Shown one piece after another: positions 7,349 through 15,518 of a DNA stretch of 64,000 bases. The DNA comes from Anaerolineae bacterium (GTDB lineage: Bacteria; Chloroflexota; Anaerolineae; Aggregatilineales; Phototrophicaceae): NCBI GenBank assembly GCA_020849765.1, contig JADLAY010000002.1:1-64000 (forward strand), given 5' to 3'. Position 1 is the stretch's first letter; every line of letters begins with the position of its first letter. The translations under genes were made by a program, and so were the position numbers. The notes under the pieces were generated by a model that saw only the letters and a list, made by a program, of their open reading frames with translations, was not told the origin of the DNA and did not search any database.

Positions 7349-8410
7349 TCAGTTCAGGCTTTCCAGAAAATCAACGGAGCGCGGAAACTGGCTCATCACT
7401 TCCCGTAGCTGCTTGCACAGCGTTGGGCTATCGCGGATGGTTGCACCGACTCGCGGCAACAGGATTTGCACCATTGCCAGGTCGAGCGCTATGATGTGGT
7501 TGTTGGGTGTGCCCTGATCGAAAAGGCCGATCCCTTCCTTTGACCAGGCGTTGGCGAGATAAATCAGTGTCTCACCTTTAACTGAGCCTGGCAACCGAAT
7601 CTCATGCTCATTCAATAGGCGTTCCGCCAAAAGCAGCGGGCGAAGGGACTGTTGTTCACTTCCCAGGATACGATAGAGTTTCCGGTGGGCGGCTGCCTCA
7701 CTGCGGATAAGTGAAACCAGAAACCCGGTTTCGCCGAAGGGAATAGACACCCAATCCAGCTCGGAGGTTGGTTTTATTTCACCCTCCGGCCATCGAATGA
7801 GGGTGGTCTTCGAAAGCAGGTTCTCGTCAGACCAGTCGAACCGGGTTGTATCCATGGTTCCGATCAAGAGCAAATTGGACGGGTACGGAATTGGGTTCGT
7901 CAGGTGAGCGCCGGGTAAGCGCATGATCTCCCCATGCTGGAGTTGGAACGCTACCTCAGAGAAGAAGCTGTTCAATTCAGCCGGGCTAATGTGGGTCAAG
8001 CAGGCCACGAATACTTGGTTCGTATTGTCGGGCTGCCATGCCTCTTCGATAACGGCAAGCATTTTGGCAGTCACGAAACGGGTTTGAGCCTGAACGAAAA
8101 AAGACACGTCGCCCGATTTTTCAGCCCACCACGCATGACCGTTCATCCTCTGGGATCGAATGGGATCGCCGTCCGTTAAAAACTGAGCTAAACGCCGAAC
8201 CACCTCACTCTTGCCGCTGTGCGCTGCCCCTGTCAGAATTGCCAGAGGCTTGGATTTGAGTGATACGTACAAGTTGACGATAGAGATCGGATCAACTGGA
8301 ATCTCAGTTTGCCTTGTCATTTGAATGAAGCGGGTGATCGCATCGTACTCAGTAACAAGCCCTTCAGTAGTGTGGGTTTGTATAGATAGACTGGTAGTCG
8401 AAACACTCAC
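7349..8410 (-). CDS. Orphan AAA+ ATPase, McrB-like
   Basis: A 353-residue ATPase with a Walker A loop (GAAHSGKSE, about residues 61-69), a Walker B-like stretch ([10 protein letters not shown]) and a sensor region [16 protein letters not shown], which resembles the GTMN motif of McrB/MoxR-type AAA+ proteins. It starts with GTG. McrB normally works with the nuclease McrC, but none is adjacent. The neighbours are small metal-binding proteins. Its role is unknown; it could be a remnant or a solo chaperone-like ATPase. Confidence 0.6.
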   Translation of the reverse strand: MSVSTTSLSIQTHTTEGLVTEYDAITRFIQMTRQTEIPVDPISIVNLYVSLKSKPLAILTGAAHSGKSEVVRRLAQFLTDGDPIRSQRMNGHAWWAEKSGDVSFFVQAQTRFVTAKMLAVIEEAWQPDNTNQVFVACLTHISPAELNSFFSEVAFQLQHGEIMRLPGAHLTNPIPYPSNLLLIGTMDTTRFDWSDENLLSKTTLIRWPEGEIKPTSELDWVSIPFGETGFLVSLIRSEAAAHRKLYRILGSEQQSLRPLLLAERLLNEHEIRLPGSVKGETLIYLANAWSKEGIGLFDQGTPNNHIIALDLAMVQILLPRVGATIRDSPTLCKQLREVMSQFPRSVDFLESLN

Positions 8411-8443
8411 GGTAAATGTTCTCCATCGACTCCGGCAGCCGTT

Positions 8444-8743
8444 TCACTCGATGAGTGGAACGGCGCTGTATGCGTGTCGTCCGTCATTCCCGGCTTCCGC
8501 AACTGCGCCGACCAGCGCCGGAATCGCAACTATGTGTGGGTTGAACTCCACTTCGGCTGTCCCAGCGGTATGATCCACATAGGCAGTAATCACGCCTTTG
8601 AGCGCAACCAGACTGTTGTGGACACGTATGGCACAGTTGGGACATCCCATTCCCCGCACGGCGAGCAATATCCGCTTCACCATTTTCCGTTCTTCAGGAG
8701 TGACGGTTTTTTGAACTGGTTCTACGTGGCAATTGTCGTTCAT
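8444..8743 (-). CDS. Heavy-metal-associated (HMA) domain protein
   Basis: A 99-residue protein with one HMA domain: strand RILLAVRGMGCPNCA gives the GMxCxxC copper site, followed by the usual beta-alpha-beta-beta-alpha-beta pattern. Such proteins carry Cu(I) or other soft metals to P-type ATPases, or act as buffers. A 20-residue N-terminal extension with one Cys-His pair precedes the domain. An AAAGGA box lies before the ATG. It reads left, between the DUF2933 protein and the AAA ATPase. Confidence 0.82.
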   Translation of the reverse strand: MNDNCHVEPVQKTVTPEERKMVKRILLAVRGMGCPNCAIRVHNSLVALKGVITAYVDHTAGTAEVEFNPHIVAIPALVGAVAEAGNDGRHAYSAVPLIE

Positions 8744-8770
8744 GGCCGATGTTCCTTTCGGTATCTGGGG

Positions 8771-9076
8771 CTAGTGGCAACTGTGTGAATGGTTGATTTG
8801 GTCGTCTTTAACGGGTTGGGTAGCATAAACCCGATCACTTGCGTCTGATGAGGAACTGCTCTGTTGTCCGTCTCTGCTATCACGGTTGCCATGACCGCCG
8901 TGCAAAAAGTGGCTGCCAAACATAAGAGCAATGAAAATGCTCCAGGTGACTACGGTGCTGACCGGCACGTTGAAAAAGACAATCGCCAGCAGCGCCACAA
9001 GCAAACCAACGCCCGCAATCCAGATGGCGGATGAGACGTACCAGGGGCGATTTGTATCCGTATGTCTATGTTCCAC
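8771..9076 (-). CDS. DUF2933-type small membrane protein
   Basis: A 101-residue protein with two transmembrane segments (AIWIAGVGLLVALLAIVFF and VVTWSIFIALMFGSHFL), followed by an HGGHG motif and a soluble tail ending HSHSCH. This two-helix, His-rich layout is that of DUF2933 proteins, often found in copper-resistance loci. GTG start with GGAG 8 bp before. A second member lies at 26671. Confidence 0.72.
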   Translation of the reverse strand: MEHRHTDTNRPWYVSSAIWIAGVGLLVALLAIVFFNVPVSTVVTWSIFIALMFGSHFLHGGHGNRDSRDGQQSSSSSDASDRVYATQPVKDDQINHSHSCH

Positions 9077-9236
9077 GATGGTTTCTCCGCAGAAATTTGA
9101 TGACTTCAGACATCATTGTATGTCGCTTGGGATGACCACCACGAGCGCTATTTGGCTTACATGGGGGTGCGCTGTTTAGCGGGGACAGAGCCAACTCCGT
9201 TTGAAAGCACCTGTCGTGATGGGTATCAAGTACACG

Positions 9237-10361
9237 CTAAACGTGTGGACTGTTCACCGGCTGGTGGTAAAAACTCAAGCCGTAGCTGCCCAATTCCTCT
9301 AGAATGTCGAGTGGCTGAAACAACTGTTCAATATGGAAAACGCCTGCTGGAAACGAAGACCGATATAAACTCTCAGCAACGTGAGCTGTGACCAAGCCCG
9401 TAACCCGCCCTTCTCCACGTCCGGTTATCAGGCATTCGTATCCCGAAGGGTTGCCATCAACAGTTGTGATTGCCTCGACTTTTACATAGAATTCATCCGA
9501 GCCGGGATGGAGCAATCTCAATGCCTTTACGCCTACGTCTTGTGCGAGTTTCAGACGAAGTACGTTGGACAATCCGGCTTTTCGCATCGTTGCGATGATC
9601 CGTGTAAAGAAGGGTGAGTCAAAACAGAGCCACGTGGAGGCAGACTCTATTCCAAGTGTTTTTACAATGACGTGTTGATCGGCAAAGTCGAAACGGTAAG
9701 CTGTACGCCTTCCGTATGGTGCTGGAAATTCAACCGCTTTCCCTTCCGCGAAACTTCTTACCGTCTTCAATCCACCATCCTCTTTGATCAGAAACTCAGC
9801 ATTCAGATTTTCAAGCGTCCAACGAATCGCCGCCTCACCATGCGCTTCTCCCATCCCCAGCAAGATGTAAATATCGATGTGCTGCACCTGATTGAATGCT
9901 GATTTACAATAACTCGCTAAAAGATTGGTCAACCCAGGTGCCAGCCCTACGCTTAATACGACAGTTGACCCGTGCTCTTGTGCTTTTGCGTGAAGCATCT
10001 CGACCTGGGACAGAAATACGTGGCTGGCTGAGATGTTGATGTAGTAAACGCCTCGCCGGATGCATTCCTCGGCGAAACGAGTGTCAGACTGGTCAAGGCA
10101 CATGATGACAACAGCGACCTGGTTGAGCAACGTATCATTTTCATGGGCCTGGGAAACATCGAACGCCATCGGCAAGACTTTCCGCTGCGTCTCGACAGAG
10201 AGTTGCTCTGCTTTTTCATAGCTCCTCCCGGCGGCGATCACTCGCCCTGGAAAGCGGTCTCCAAGAGTTATTGAAATGGTTCGTCCAACACTCCCGTACC
10301 CGCCGATGACGAGAATCTTGTCTTTTGTTGCGGCCTCACCTAGATTGTTGGCAGTCGCCAT
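9237..10361 (-). CDS. Saccharopine dehydrogenase-like NAD(P)-binding oxidoreductase
   Basis: A 374-residue protein starting with a Rossmann fold (ILVIGGYGSVGRTIS), then the AAGRSYEKAE segment and a central SVGLAPGLTNLLASY region typical of saccharopine dehydrogenase-like proteins. The ATG with AAGGA 10 bp upstream is chosen over a GTG three codons earlier that overlaps the ribosome site. Substrate unknown: the family includes lysine-pathway enzymes, carboxynorspermidine synthases and trans-acting enoyl reductases. Confidence 0.8.
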   Translation of the reverse strand: MATANNLGEAATKDKILVIGGYGSVGRTISITLGDRFPGRVIAAGRSYEKAEQLSVETQRKVLPMAFDVSQAHENDTLLNQVAVVIMCLDQSDTRFAEECIRRGVYYINISASHVFLSQVEMLHAKAQEHGSTVVLSVGLAPGLTNLLASYCKSAFNQVQHIDIYILLGMGEAHGEAAIRWTLENLNAEFLIKEDGGLKTVRSFAEGKAVEFPAPYGRRTAYRFDFADQHVIVKTLGIESASTWLCFDSPFFTRIIATMRKAGLSNVLRLKLAQDVGVKALRLLHPGSDEFYVKVEAITTVDGNPSGYECLITGRGEGRVTGLVTAHVAESLYRSSFPAGVFHIEQLFQPLDILEELGSYGLSFYHQPVNSPHV

Positions 10362-10559
10362 CCAATTCACTTCCTTGTAGGGTTCCCATATCCTTCAGGA
10401 TCATTCCACATACCATAAACAAGGTCGAGGCATAGGGTCTGAGGTTCATGGGGATAATCTCCTGAATGGTTAGCAAAAGGCTCTCGATAAGCGTACAGAG
10501 CGCATGAAAACCCTTTGCCCAAACGTCTGCAACCCCCTTTTCATTCGCTATGACGTACT

Positions 10560-11975
10560 CTACACTTTCACCTTCGTAAGTCGCTGTAGATGCTTAGGGG
10601 AAACGGGAGAGTGATGCGCCTTGATGAGGGGTGCCTTGCCCGTTGCGTTCTTGGGGATAACGTCAACGTGCTGCACGGAGATAGGTGGAGCGACGACGTT
10701 CTGCGCTGTCAGGTTGTGCGTGAGCGTGTCCACAAGCTCGGCGTCGTTCACACCAGTTTGAGCACCGCTCAATAATACCCTCAGTCCGTCCGGCTCCTGA
10801 ATGACTTGCCATCCACTCGCGGGCAAGGAGTCCAGCACGTGATGGAAGGTTATCGGATGTACAGCCACTTCATCACCAGAGACACCCGGCAACCGCAGGA
10901 TATCCTCCGTGCGCCCCTGAATGCCATCTATCCTGGCAAAGGGCAAACTACCGCGACTGGTGTCCGACGCCAGTCGCACGCTGTCGCTCAATTCGTAGCG
11001 GATGAGCGGCTGTGTCCGGCTGGACAGTACTGTGATCAGCACTTTGTCGCCGAACTCGCCCGGCGGCACAGGACGATACTGTTCATCGACCACCTCAAAG
11101 ATCACGTTGTCTTCAAACAGGTAGAGACCGTTGTGATCGCTCGTTTCCGCCGCGAGTCCACCACCGCCTTCGGTCGCTCCATAGGCATTGAAGGGTGGAT
11201 GTCCCCATACCTCCTCGATGAGCCGCCGGGTTTCGTCGGTGAGTACTTCGGAACCGGGGATGATCATGTGGGGATGGATGTGCAAACGCCCGTCCAGTTG
11301 TTCATCGGCGAGGATGCGCATCATCGAAGCGTATCCGGTCAGCAAGTGGGGCTGCCAGTCATTGAGTTGTTCGACAATCTCCGCCAACGGCTGGGCGGCA
11401 TCGAAGCTCAACGTGGGCATCCAGGCGCGCATCAACGGGCTGTTGAAGGTCTTGGCAACCTGCGCGCCCATGTGCCAGGGGCTGCCTGTGTTGAGCGAGG
11501 CGACCGAGGCCATTTTCATGCGGTGGGTTGGGGTCATCGGCACGCCCGACCACTCGTGAGCACGTCCCAGGCTGGCGACTACCACGCTCCACTCGTCTCG
11601 ATTGAACAAGAAAATGCCGGGATGACCGGTGCTGCCTGAGGTGGCGGTAACCCAGTACCGGTTCAGGAATCGCTTCCCCTCCCGGTCGTTCGCCATGTGC
11701 GCGCGCAGATCTTCCAGGCGTACCGTTCGGTCGGTCACCAACTCGTCGAAGTTTTCCATCAACATCGTCTTGGTAAGGACAGGCAATTCCTGAAGCGGAC
11801 GGTTCGTGAGTCCTTTGTGGAACCGCTGGTAAAAGGGTGAGTGGACATAAGCATAATCACGCAGGCGCTGCAACGACTCGGTCTGGTGCGTCTCGAGTTG
11901 CTGGCGCGTCCAGCTTTCTCGCTTGCGCATTTGGTCCAGTTCACGAAACACACTCAACATCATTCGGATATCCAT
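10560..11975 (-). CDS. PaaK/CapK-like adenylate-forming enzyme
   Basis: A 471-residue member of the phenylacetate-CoA ligase-like adenylating superfamily. The ATP-binding loop is ATSGSTGHPGIFLF (about residues 110-123), followed by GYASMMRILAD and NAYGATEGGGGLAAE (about 245), the usual second core motif. A C-terminal lid (near GKAPLIKAHH) carries the expected Lys. It would activate a carboxylic acid as an acyl adenylate or CoA ester. No partner acyltransferase is adjacent. A strong AAAGGAGAGG ribosome site precedes the ATG. Confidence 0.83.
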   Translation of the reverse strand: MDIRMMLSVFRELDQMRKRESWTRQQLETHQTESLQRLRDYAYVHSPFYQRFHKGLTNRPLQELPVLTKTMLMENFDELVTDRTVRLEDLRAHMANDREGKRFLNRYWVTATSGSTGHPGIFLFNRDEWSVVVASLGRAHEWSGVPMTPTHRMKMASVASLNTGSPWHMGAQVAKTFNSPLMRAWMPTLSFDAAQPLAEIVEQLNDWQPHLLTGYASMMRILADEQLDGRLHIHPHMIIPGSEVLTDETRRLIEEVWGHPPFNAYGATEGGGGLAAETSDHNGLYLFEDNVIFEVVDEQYRPVPPGEFGDKVLITVLSSRTQPLIRYELSDSVRLASDTSRGSLPFARIDGIQGRTEDILRLPGVSGDEVAVHPITFHHVLDSLPASGWQVIQEPDGLRVLLSGAQTGVNDAELVDTLTHNLTAQNVVAPPISVQHVDVIPKNATGKAPLIKAHHSPVSPKHLQRLTKVKV

Positions 11976-12164
11976 GTTGCCCTCTCCTTTCTATGACTCA
12001 CACGGTAGGATGAAAACGAAGGCGTGTGAAGCGTAATTCGGCTGATCCTCCTGAGCGCTAATTGGCGGGTTCCGAACAAGCAGATCAGCGCAACTGGGCG
12101 AACACAGCCAATAGCGTCACAATACTCATCCTCAGCCTCTTGCGCTAGAAGTCCTCTATCGCCG

Positions 12165-12407
12165 CTACCGGGAAAGATCGTCAGAAAGCAGGCGCTTCTC
12201 TCGATACGCCTTGACAACCTTTGGCACGCAGCTTAACCAGCAGAACGCGAGCATGAGGATCAACAGCCCGATGGCAACGCTGATGGCGACCCGCGCCCCA
12301 AACAGAGGCGCGATGACGAAGGCGATGAGGGGCAGGATACAGAGCCACATGGTCAGGATCAGCCCCATCGTGTCGATTCCGGGCAGAAGGCGCTTGATGG
12401 CTTGCAT
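12165..12407 (-). CDS. Small two-helix membrane protein
   Basis: An 80-residue protein with two predicted membrane helices (TMGLILTMWLCILPLIAFVIA and VAISVAIGLLILMLAFCWLSCV) and a basic C-terminal tail. No family is recognised. AGGAG lies 9 bp before the ATG. Confidence 0.65.
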   Translation of the reverse strand: MQAIKRLLPGIDTMGLILTMWLCILPLIAFVIAPLFGARVAISVAIGLLILMLAFCWLSCVPKVVKAYREKRLLSDDLSR

Positions 12408-12497
12408 GACTTTCCACTCCTGCTTCTCGCCTGCGAACGCTTATCTTTATTACAGTCTATATTGAACCGCCGTGTAAAACACGCGCCATATACACCG

Positions 12498-12527
12498 GAC
12501 GAAGTAGGCAAAACAGCCTACTTCGTC
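12498..12527 (-). terminator. Strong hairpin ending the cytochrome b operon
   Basis: GACGAAGTAGGC pairs perfectly with GCCTACTTCGTC (12-bp stem, 6-base loop AAAACA). It lies about 37 bp past the stop of the leftward 12564 gene. No T-run is present. Confidence 0.7.
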
Positions 12528-12563
12528 TGACCATGTGGGAATGAGTCTGGCCGAATGCAGCGC

Positions 12564-13082
12564 TTATGCCTGATCTGCGGAGACGGGTGATTCCTTTGAA
12601 CGGACAAGCAAGATGCCGATCCCGGCGCTGACCAGCAAGACTGCGGCAATCGCAAGGATTTGACCGATGGGCTTGCTCCGGTCGAGTTCCATCAACGCAG
12701 CCGATGGCTCTACAGCCACCGACTCCGCTCCAGCACCTGCTTCTACGGTTAATTCGGCGGAGATGACCTCGCCTTCCGCAGTGGTGGCACGCACCTGATA
12801 GGTCCCCGCCGGTACATGGTCTGGTATTGTGAATTCCTGCTCGAAATCCTCACCCTCCACTGTGACCGTGCCCAGCGTCACGATAAATGTGGTGGATTCA
12901 AGTGTTACCACGAAGACTTCTCCATCCTCCACTTCCTGACCACTCACACGAATGACGCTGTTCGGAGACACAGTGGTTGGCGTGACCACCAGGGTGGCTT
13001 CACCGTGCGCGAAGACGCGCGCGCTGATAGCTCCCAGCAGGACGGCAGTGAGCAGAAAACGGTTGATAGCTCGCCTACGCAT
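12564..13082 (-). CDS. Exported protein with Ig-like domain and C-terminal anchor
   Basis: A 172-residue protein: signal peptide ending near RVFAHGEA, a beta-rich domain of about 90 residues (VVTPTTVSPNSVIRVSGQEV through YQVRATTAEGEV), then a linker and one C-terminal membrane helix (ILAIAAVLLVSAGIGILLV). The early APHG/HGEA-type His after the signal peptide recalls CopC/YcnJ-like exported copper proteins, but the ligands are not clear enough to say so. It lies 1 bp after the 13084 gene, last in the cytochrome b operon. Confidence 0.72.
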   Translation of the reverse strand: MRRRAINRFLLTAVLLGAISARVFAHGEATLVVTPTTVSPNSVIRVSGQEVEDGEVFVVTLESTTFIVTLGTVTVEGEDFEQEFTIPDHVPAGTYQVRATTAEGEVISAELTVEAGAGAESVAVEPSAALMELDRSKPIGQILAIAAVLLVSAGIGILLVRSKESPVSADQA

Positions 13083-13083
13083 G

Positions 13084-13320
13084 TCACATCTCCTCGTGTT
13101 CGTGTCGAGCCGCAGCTTTGGTAAGCCGTGCGTTCAGATAAACCATGCGTCCTAACACGACGAACACCGGCACCAGTAAAACTGCGCTCAGAACAACCGT
13201 AGTGGTATCAGCCGGAGTGCCTTGTCCGTTAAGCATGATCTCGCCGCCTGACCAGACCTGCCCCAGCAGCAGGGTCGCCAAACCCAGCAGCACCAGAAAG
13301 ACGATGGTTAAGCGGTTCAA
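13084..13320 (-). CDS. Small membrane protein of cytochrome b operon
   Basis: A 78-residue protein with two hydrophobic segments (IVFLVLLGLATLLLGQVW and VVLSAVLLVPVFVVLGRMVY) separated by a short polar loop. The C-terminus is charged (KAAARHEHEEM). Its ATG overlaps the end of the cytochrome b gene (4 bp), so the two are probably co-translated. It may be an accessory subunit of the quinol-oxidising complex. No family recognised. Confidence 0.7.
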   Translation of the reverse strand: MNRLTIVFLVLLGLATLLLGQVWSGGEIMLNGQGTPADTTTVVLSAVLLVPVFVVLGRMVYLNARLTKAAARHEHEEM

Positions 13321-14396
13321 GATGCACTCTCCAGCAAATGCTCCACTTCGGGAGTGCTAAGCCAGGCGGACATGCCCAATACAATGAGTACAACGAGGAG
13401 AACGGTGGCGACAAGGATGATCCAACGGCGCTTGCGCGGGGACAGCCAGGGACTCCGATCCACGAACGGCACCAATGTGAGTAAGAGGAACAGAACACCT
13501 CCGCTGATCAGCAAGCCATTGATTCCCGACCAGTCTTCAAACGGATAAAAGGGCAGGAACATCCAGGGCGGCTTGGTGACTTCTACGCCGGGAACTCCCG
13601 CTTGTCCAAGCGGCGCAGGCAGGAGCAGCGCCAAAGTGCCCACCAGCGCGAGCAGCAGCAGTCCATAACCCGTCAACCGTTTCAAATGGACGTTGAACCG
13701 GGAGACACCTTGTTCTTTCGTCGGTGGTCCTGAGGTTGCATTCGCCGTCGCACGTGGGGAGATGCCAAGCTGTTTCACCAGGTACAGATGAACAATGACC
13801 AAGAGAACCAGAAGGACTGGCATCAGGCTGACATGACCGAGATACAGCCGGGTAAGCAGGGGGACGCTGCGCGTGAATTCACCTGTGAACCAGGTGCCAA
13901 TCGATCCCAGCAGTTCGCCGATCTCGCGGTTGTGACCCAGCGCCTCGACGCCCTCCTGATCCCACTTAAGCACCGTGCCCGTGAAGACAAATCCCAGCGT
14001 GAGGGCGAGCAGCGTTACGCCGACCAGCCAATTCACTTCGCGCGGGCGCTTGAAGCTGCCGCTGGCAAAGACGCGGATCAAATGCAGCAGCGCCGTAATG
14101 ACCACCAGCTTGGCTGCCCAGAAGTGAATGCTGCGGATGAAATCGCCTAATGGAGCTTCTGCAATAATGTAGATCACGCTCTCATGCGCGTCCGCAGGGT
14201 GCGGATGATAGAACTGCGCTAGCAGAATCCCTGTCACGACCAGGATGATAAATCCGAAGAGTGTGATTCCGCCTAACACATACGGTAATGTGTTGGAGTA
14301 CGCCGGGACGGGATAGGCTAACCCCGAAAGTCCCAACCGTTCATCCAGCACCCGCCAGAAACCGTTCCTTGAGACCGGCTGATTGGGCATAACCAT
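13317..14396 (-). CDS. Cytochrome b of a Rieske/cytochrome b complex
   Basis: A 359-residue membrane protein fusing the b6-like part (about residues 1-215) and a subunit IV-like part. Haem b ligands are visible as paired His in IHFWAAKLVVITALLHLIRV and in LGHVSLMPVLLVLLVIVHLYLV. The Qo-site motif PEWY is replaced by PPWM (KPPWMFLPFYPFEDW). It would oxidise quinol and pass electrons to a Rieske centre. A Rieske gene lies 29 kb away at 43011, not next to it. First gene of a three-gene leftward operon. Confidence 0.88.
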   Translation of the reverse strand: MVMPNQPVSRNGFWRVLDERLGLSGLAYPVPAYSNTLPYVLGGITLFGFIILVVTGILLAQFYHPHPADAHESVIYIIAEAPLGDFIRSIHFWAAKLVVITALLHLIRVFASGSFKRPREVNWLVGVTLLALTLGFVFTGTVLKWDQEGVEALGHNREIGELLGSIGTWFTGEFTRSVPLLTRLYLGHVSLMPVLLVLLVIVHLYLVKQLGISPRATANATSGPPTKEQGVSRFNVHLKRLTGYGLLLLALVGTLALLLPAPLGQAGVPGVEVTKPPWMFLPFYPFEDWSGINGLLISGGVLFLLLTLVPFVDRSPWLSPRKRRWIILVATVLLVVLIVLGMSAWLSTPEVEHLLESAS

Positions 14397-14548
14397 CGCT
14401 ACCTCCCTGAACGCTCAACACGGTTAGCTTCTGGTTAGGGCATTTATTCTGTTCTCATGTTATCGCAGCTCGTGAAGCCTGTAATGCGCTGTTTGGCTTA
14501 CCAGCGGACGCGCAAAATGACGGGCCAGATCGTCAAACAGCCGAGCCA

Positions 14549-15454
14549 TCAACGACTTACCCGCCACACACCATAGAGGGATAGGACGATGCCAGCAATC
14601 TGAATCCACTGTAGACGCTCGGCGAAAAAGACGGCGCTGATCATCAGGGCAAAAATGGGAGTAAGAAACGAAAAGGTATTCAAGCGTGTGAGTTCCGCGC
14701 GGCGCAGAAGCCAGAACCAGAGCAAAAGCGGAAGCGCAGTGCCGCCAAGGCCCAGCGCGAGCAGGTTCCCGGCAAACGTCCAGTTCCACATCATGGAGGA
14801 TGGCACTTCAACCCACCGCGCTAATACCAGCAGCGGCAAACCACCCAAAACGAATTGCCAGCCAGTGACCATGAGGGGATCGACCTGCCCTGATAGCCGC
14901 TTGAGCAAGATATTGCCTACAGCGACACCGAGAGCGCCAAGCACAATGTAACTTATCCCTGAGAAGTTGGTGCCGATTCCCTGAGCACCAAAGCCTGGCA
15001 GCGCTGTTAGCGCGATGCCGAAAAATCCCAAGAGCAATCCCAACAGACTGCTCCGTTTTAATCGTTCTCCGAGCAGAAAGAAAGCCAGTATCGCCGCAAC
15101 AAGCGGTTGCATGTTGGCAAGCACGCTCGCAAGTCCGGGACTGATGACACCCCCTGCCAGGAACATCCCGGCAAAGCCAACCGAGGTATAACTCAGACCG
15201 ACGCCCACAATGCCCAGCCAAAGATGCGGTTGGCGTGGCAGCGGACGCCGCAGCACCAATGCCGGAATCACGAGTCCAGCGCCAGCTACCAGCGAACGCA
15301 GAGCGGCGAAATAAAGCGGGGGCGACATTGAAAGCCCGGTGGAAATTAAGGGAAAGCAGAGCGCCCAGAGCAACATCACCAGCAGCAGGAGTGCGAGATC
15401 GATCCACGACAAACGCTGGCGCACGCCAGCGTCCAATTCTACAGGTTTTTCCAC
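14549..15454 (-). CDS. EamA/DMT-family transporter
   Basis: A 301-residue protein with about ten membrane helices in two EamA repeats (first around DLALLLLVMLLWALCFPLIS, second from GISYIVLGALGVAVGNILL). Members export amino acids or other metabolites. The open frame extends upstream into the terminator and the end of the copper ATPase gene. I place the start at a GTG (VEKPVELD) with GAGGAG 6 bp before it, which also gives the family's usual length. Confidence 0.85.
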   Translation of the reverse strand: MEKPVELDAGVRQRLSWIDLALLLLVMLLWALCFPLISTGLSMSPPLYFAALRSLVAGAGLVIPALVLRRPLPRQPHLWLGIVGVGLSYTSVGFAGMFLAGGVISPGLASVLANMQPLVAAILAFFLLGERLKRSSLLGLLLGFFGIALTALPGFGAQGIGTNFSGISYIVLGALGVAVGNILLKRLSGQVDPLMVTGWQFVLGGLPLLVLARWVEVPSSMMWNWTFAGNLLALGLGGTALPLLLWFWLLRRAELTRLNTFSFLTPIFALMISAVFFAERLQWIQIAGIVLSLYGVWRVSR

Positions 15455-15478
15455 ACGGCACTCCTCACAAGACAGCCT

Positions 15479-15501
15479 CTCTCCTGAATGACACAGGAGA
15501 G
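15479..15501 (-). terminator. Hairpin between copper ATPase and EamA genes
   Basis: CTCTCCTG pairs with CAGGAGAG around a 7-base loop, about 18 bp past the stop of the leftward ATPase gene. It probably ends that transcript in part. Confidence 0.55.
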
Positions 15502-15518
15502 GGGATGCTTGACAGTCT

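Noticed and set aside
10806..11639. 277-residue plus-strand frame
   Set aside because: It is antisense to the PaaK-like gene and shows no protein-like pattern.
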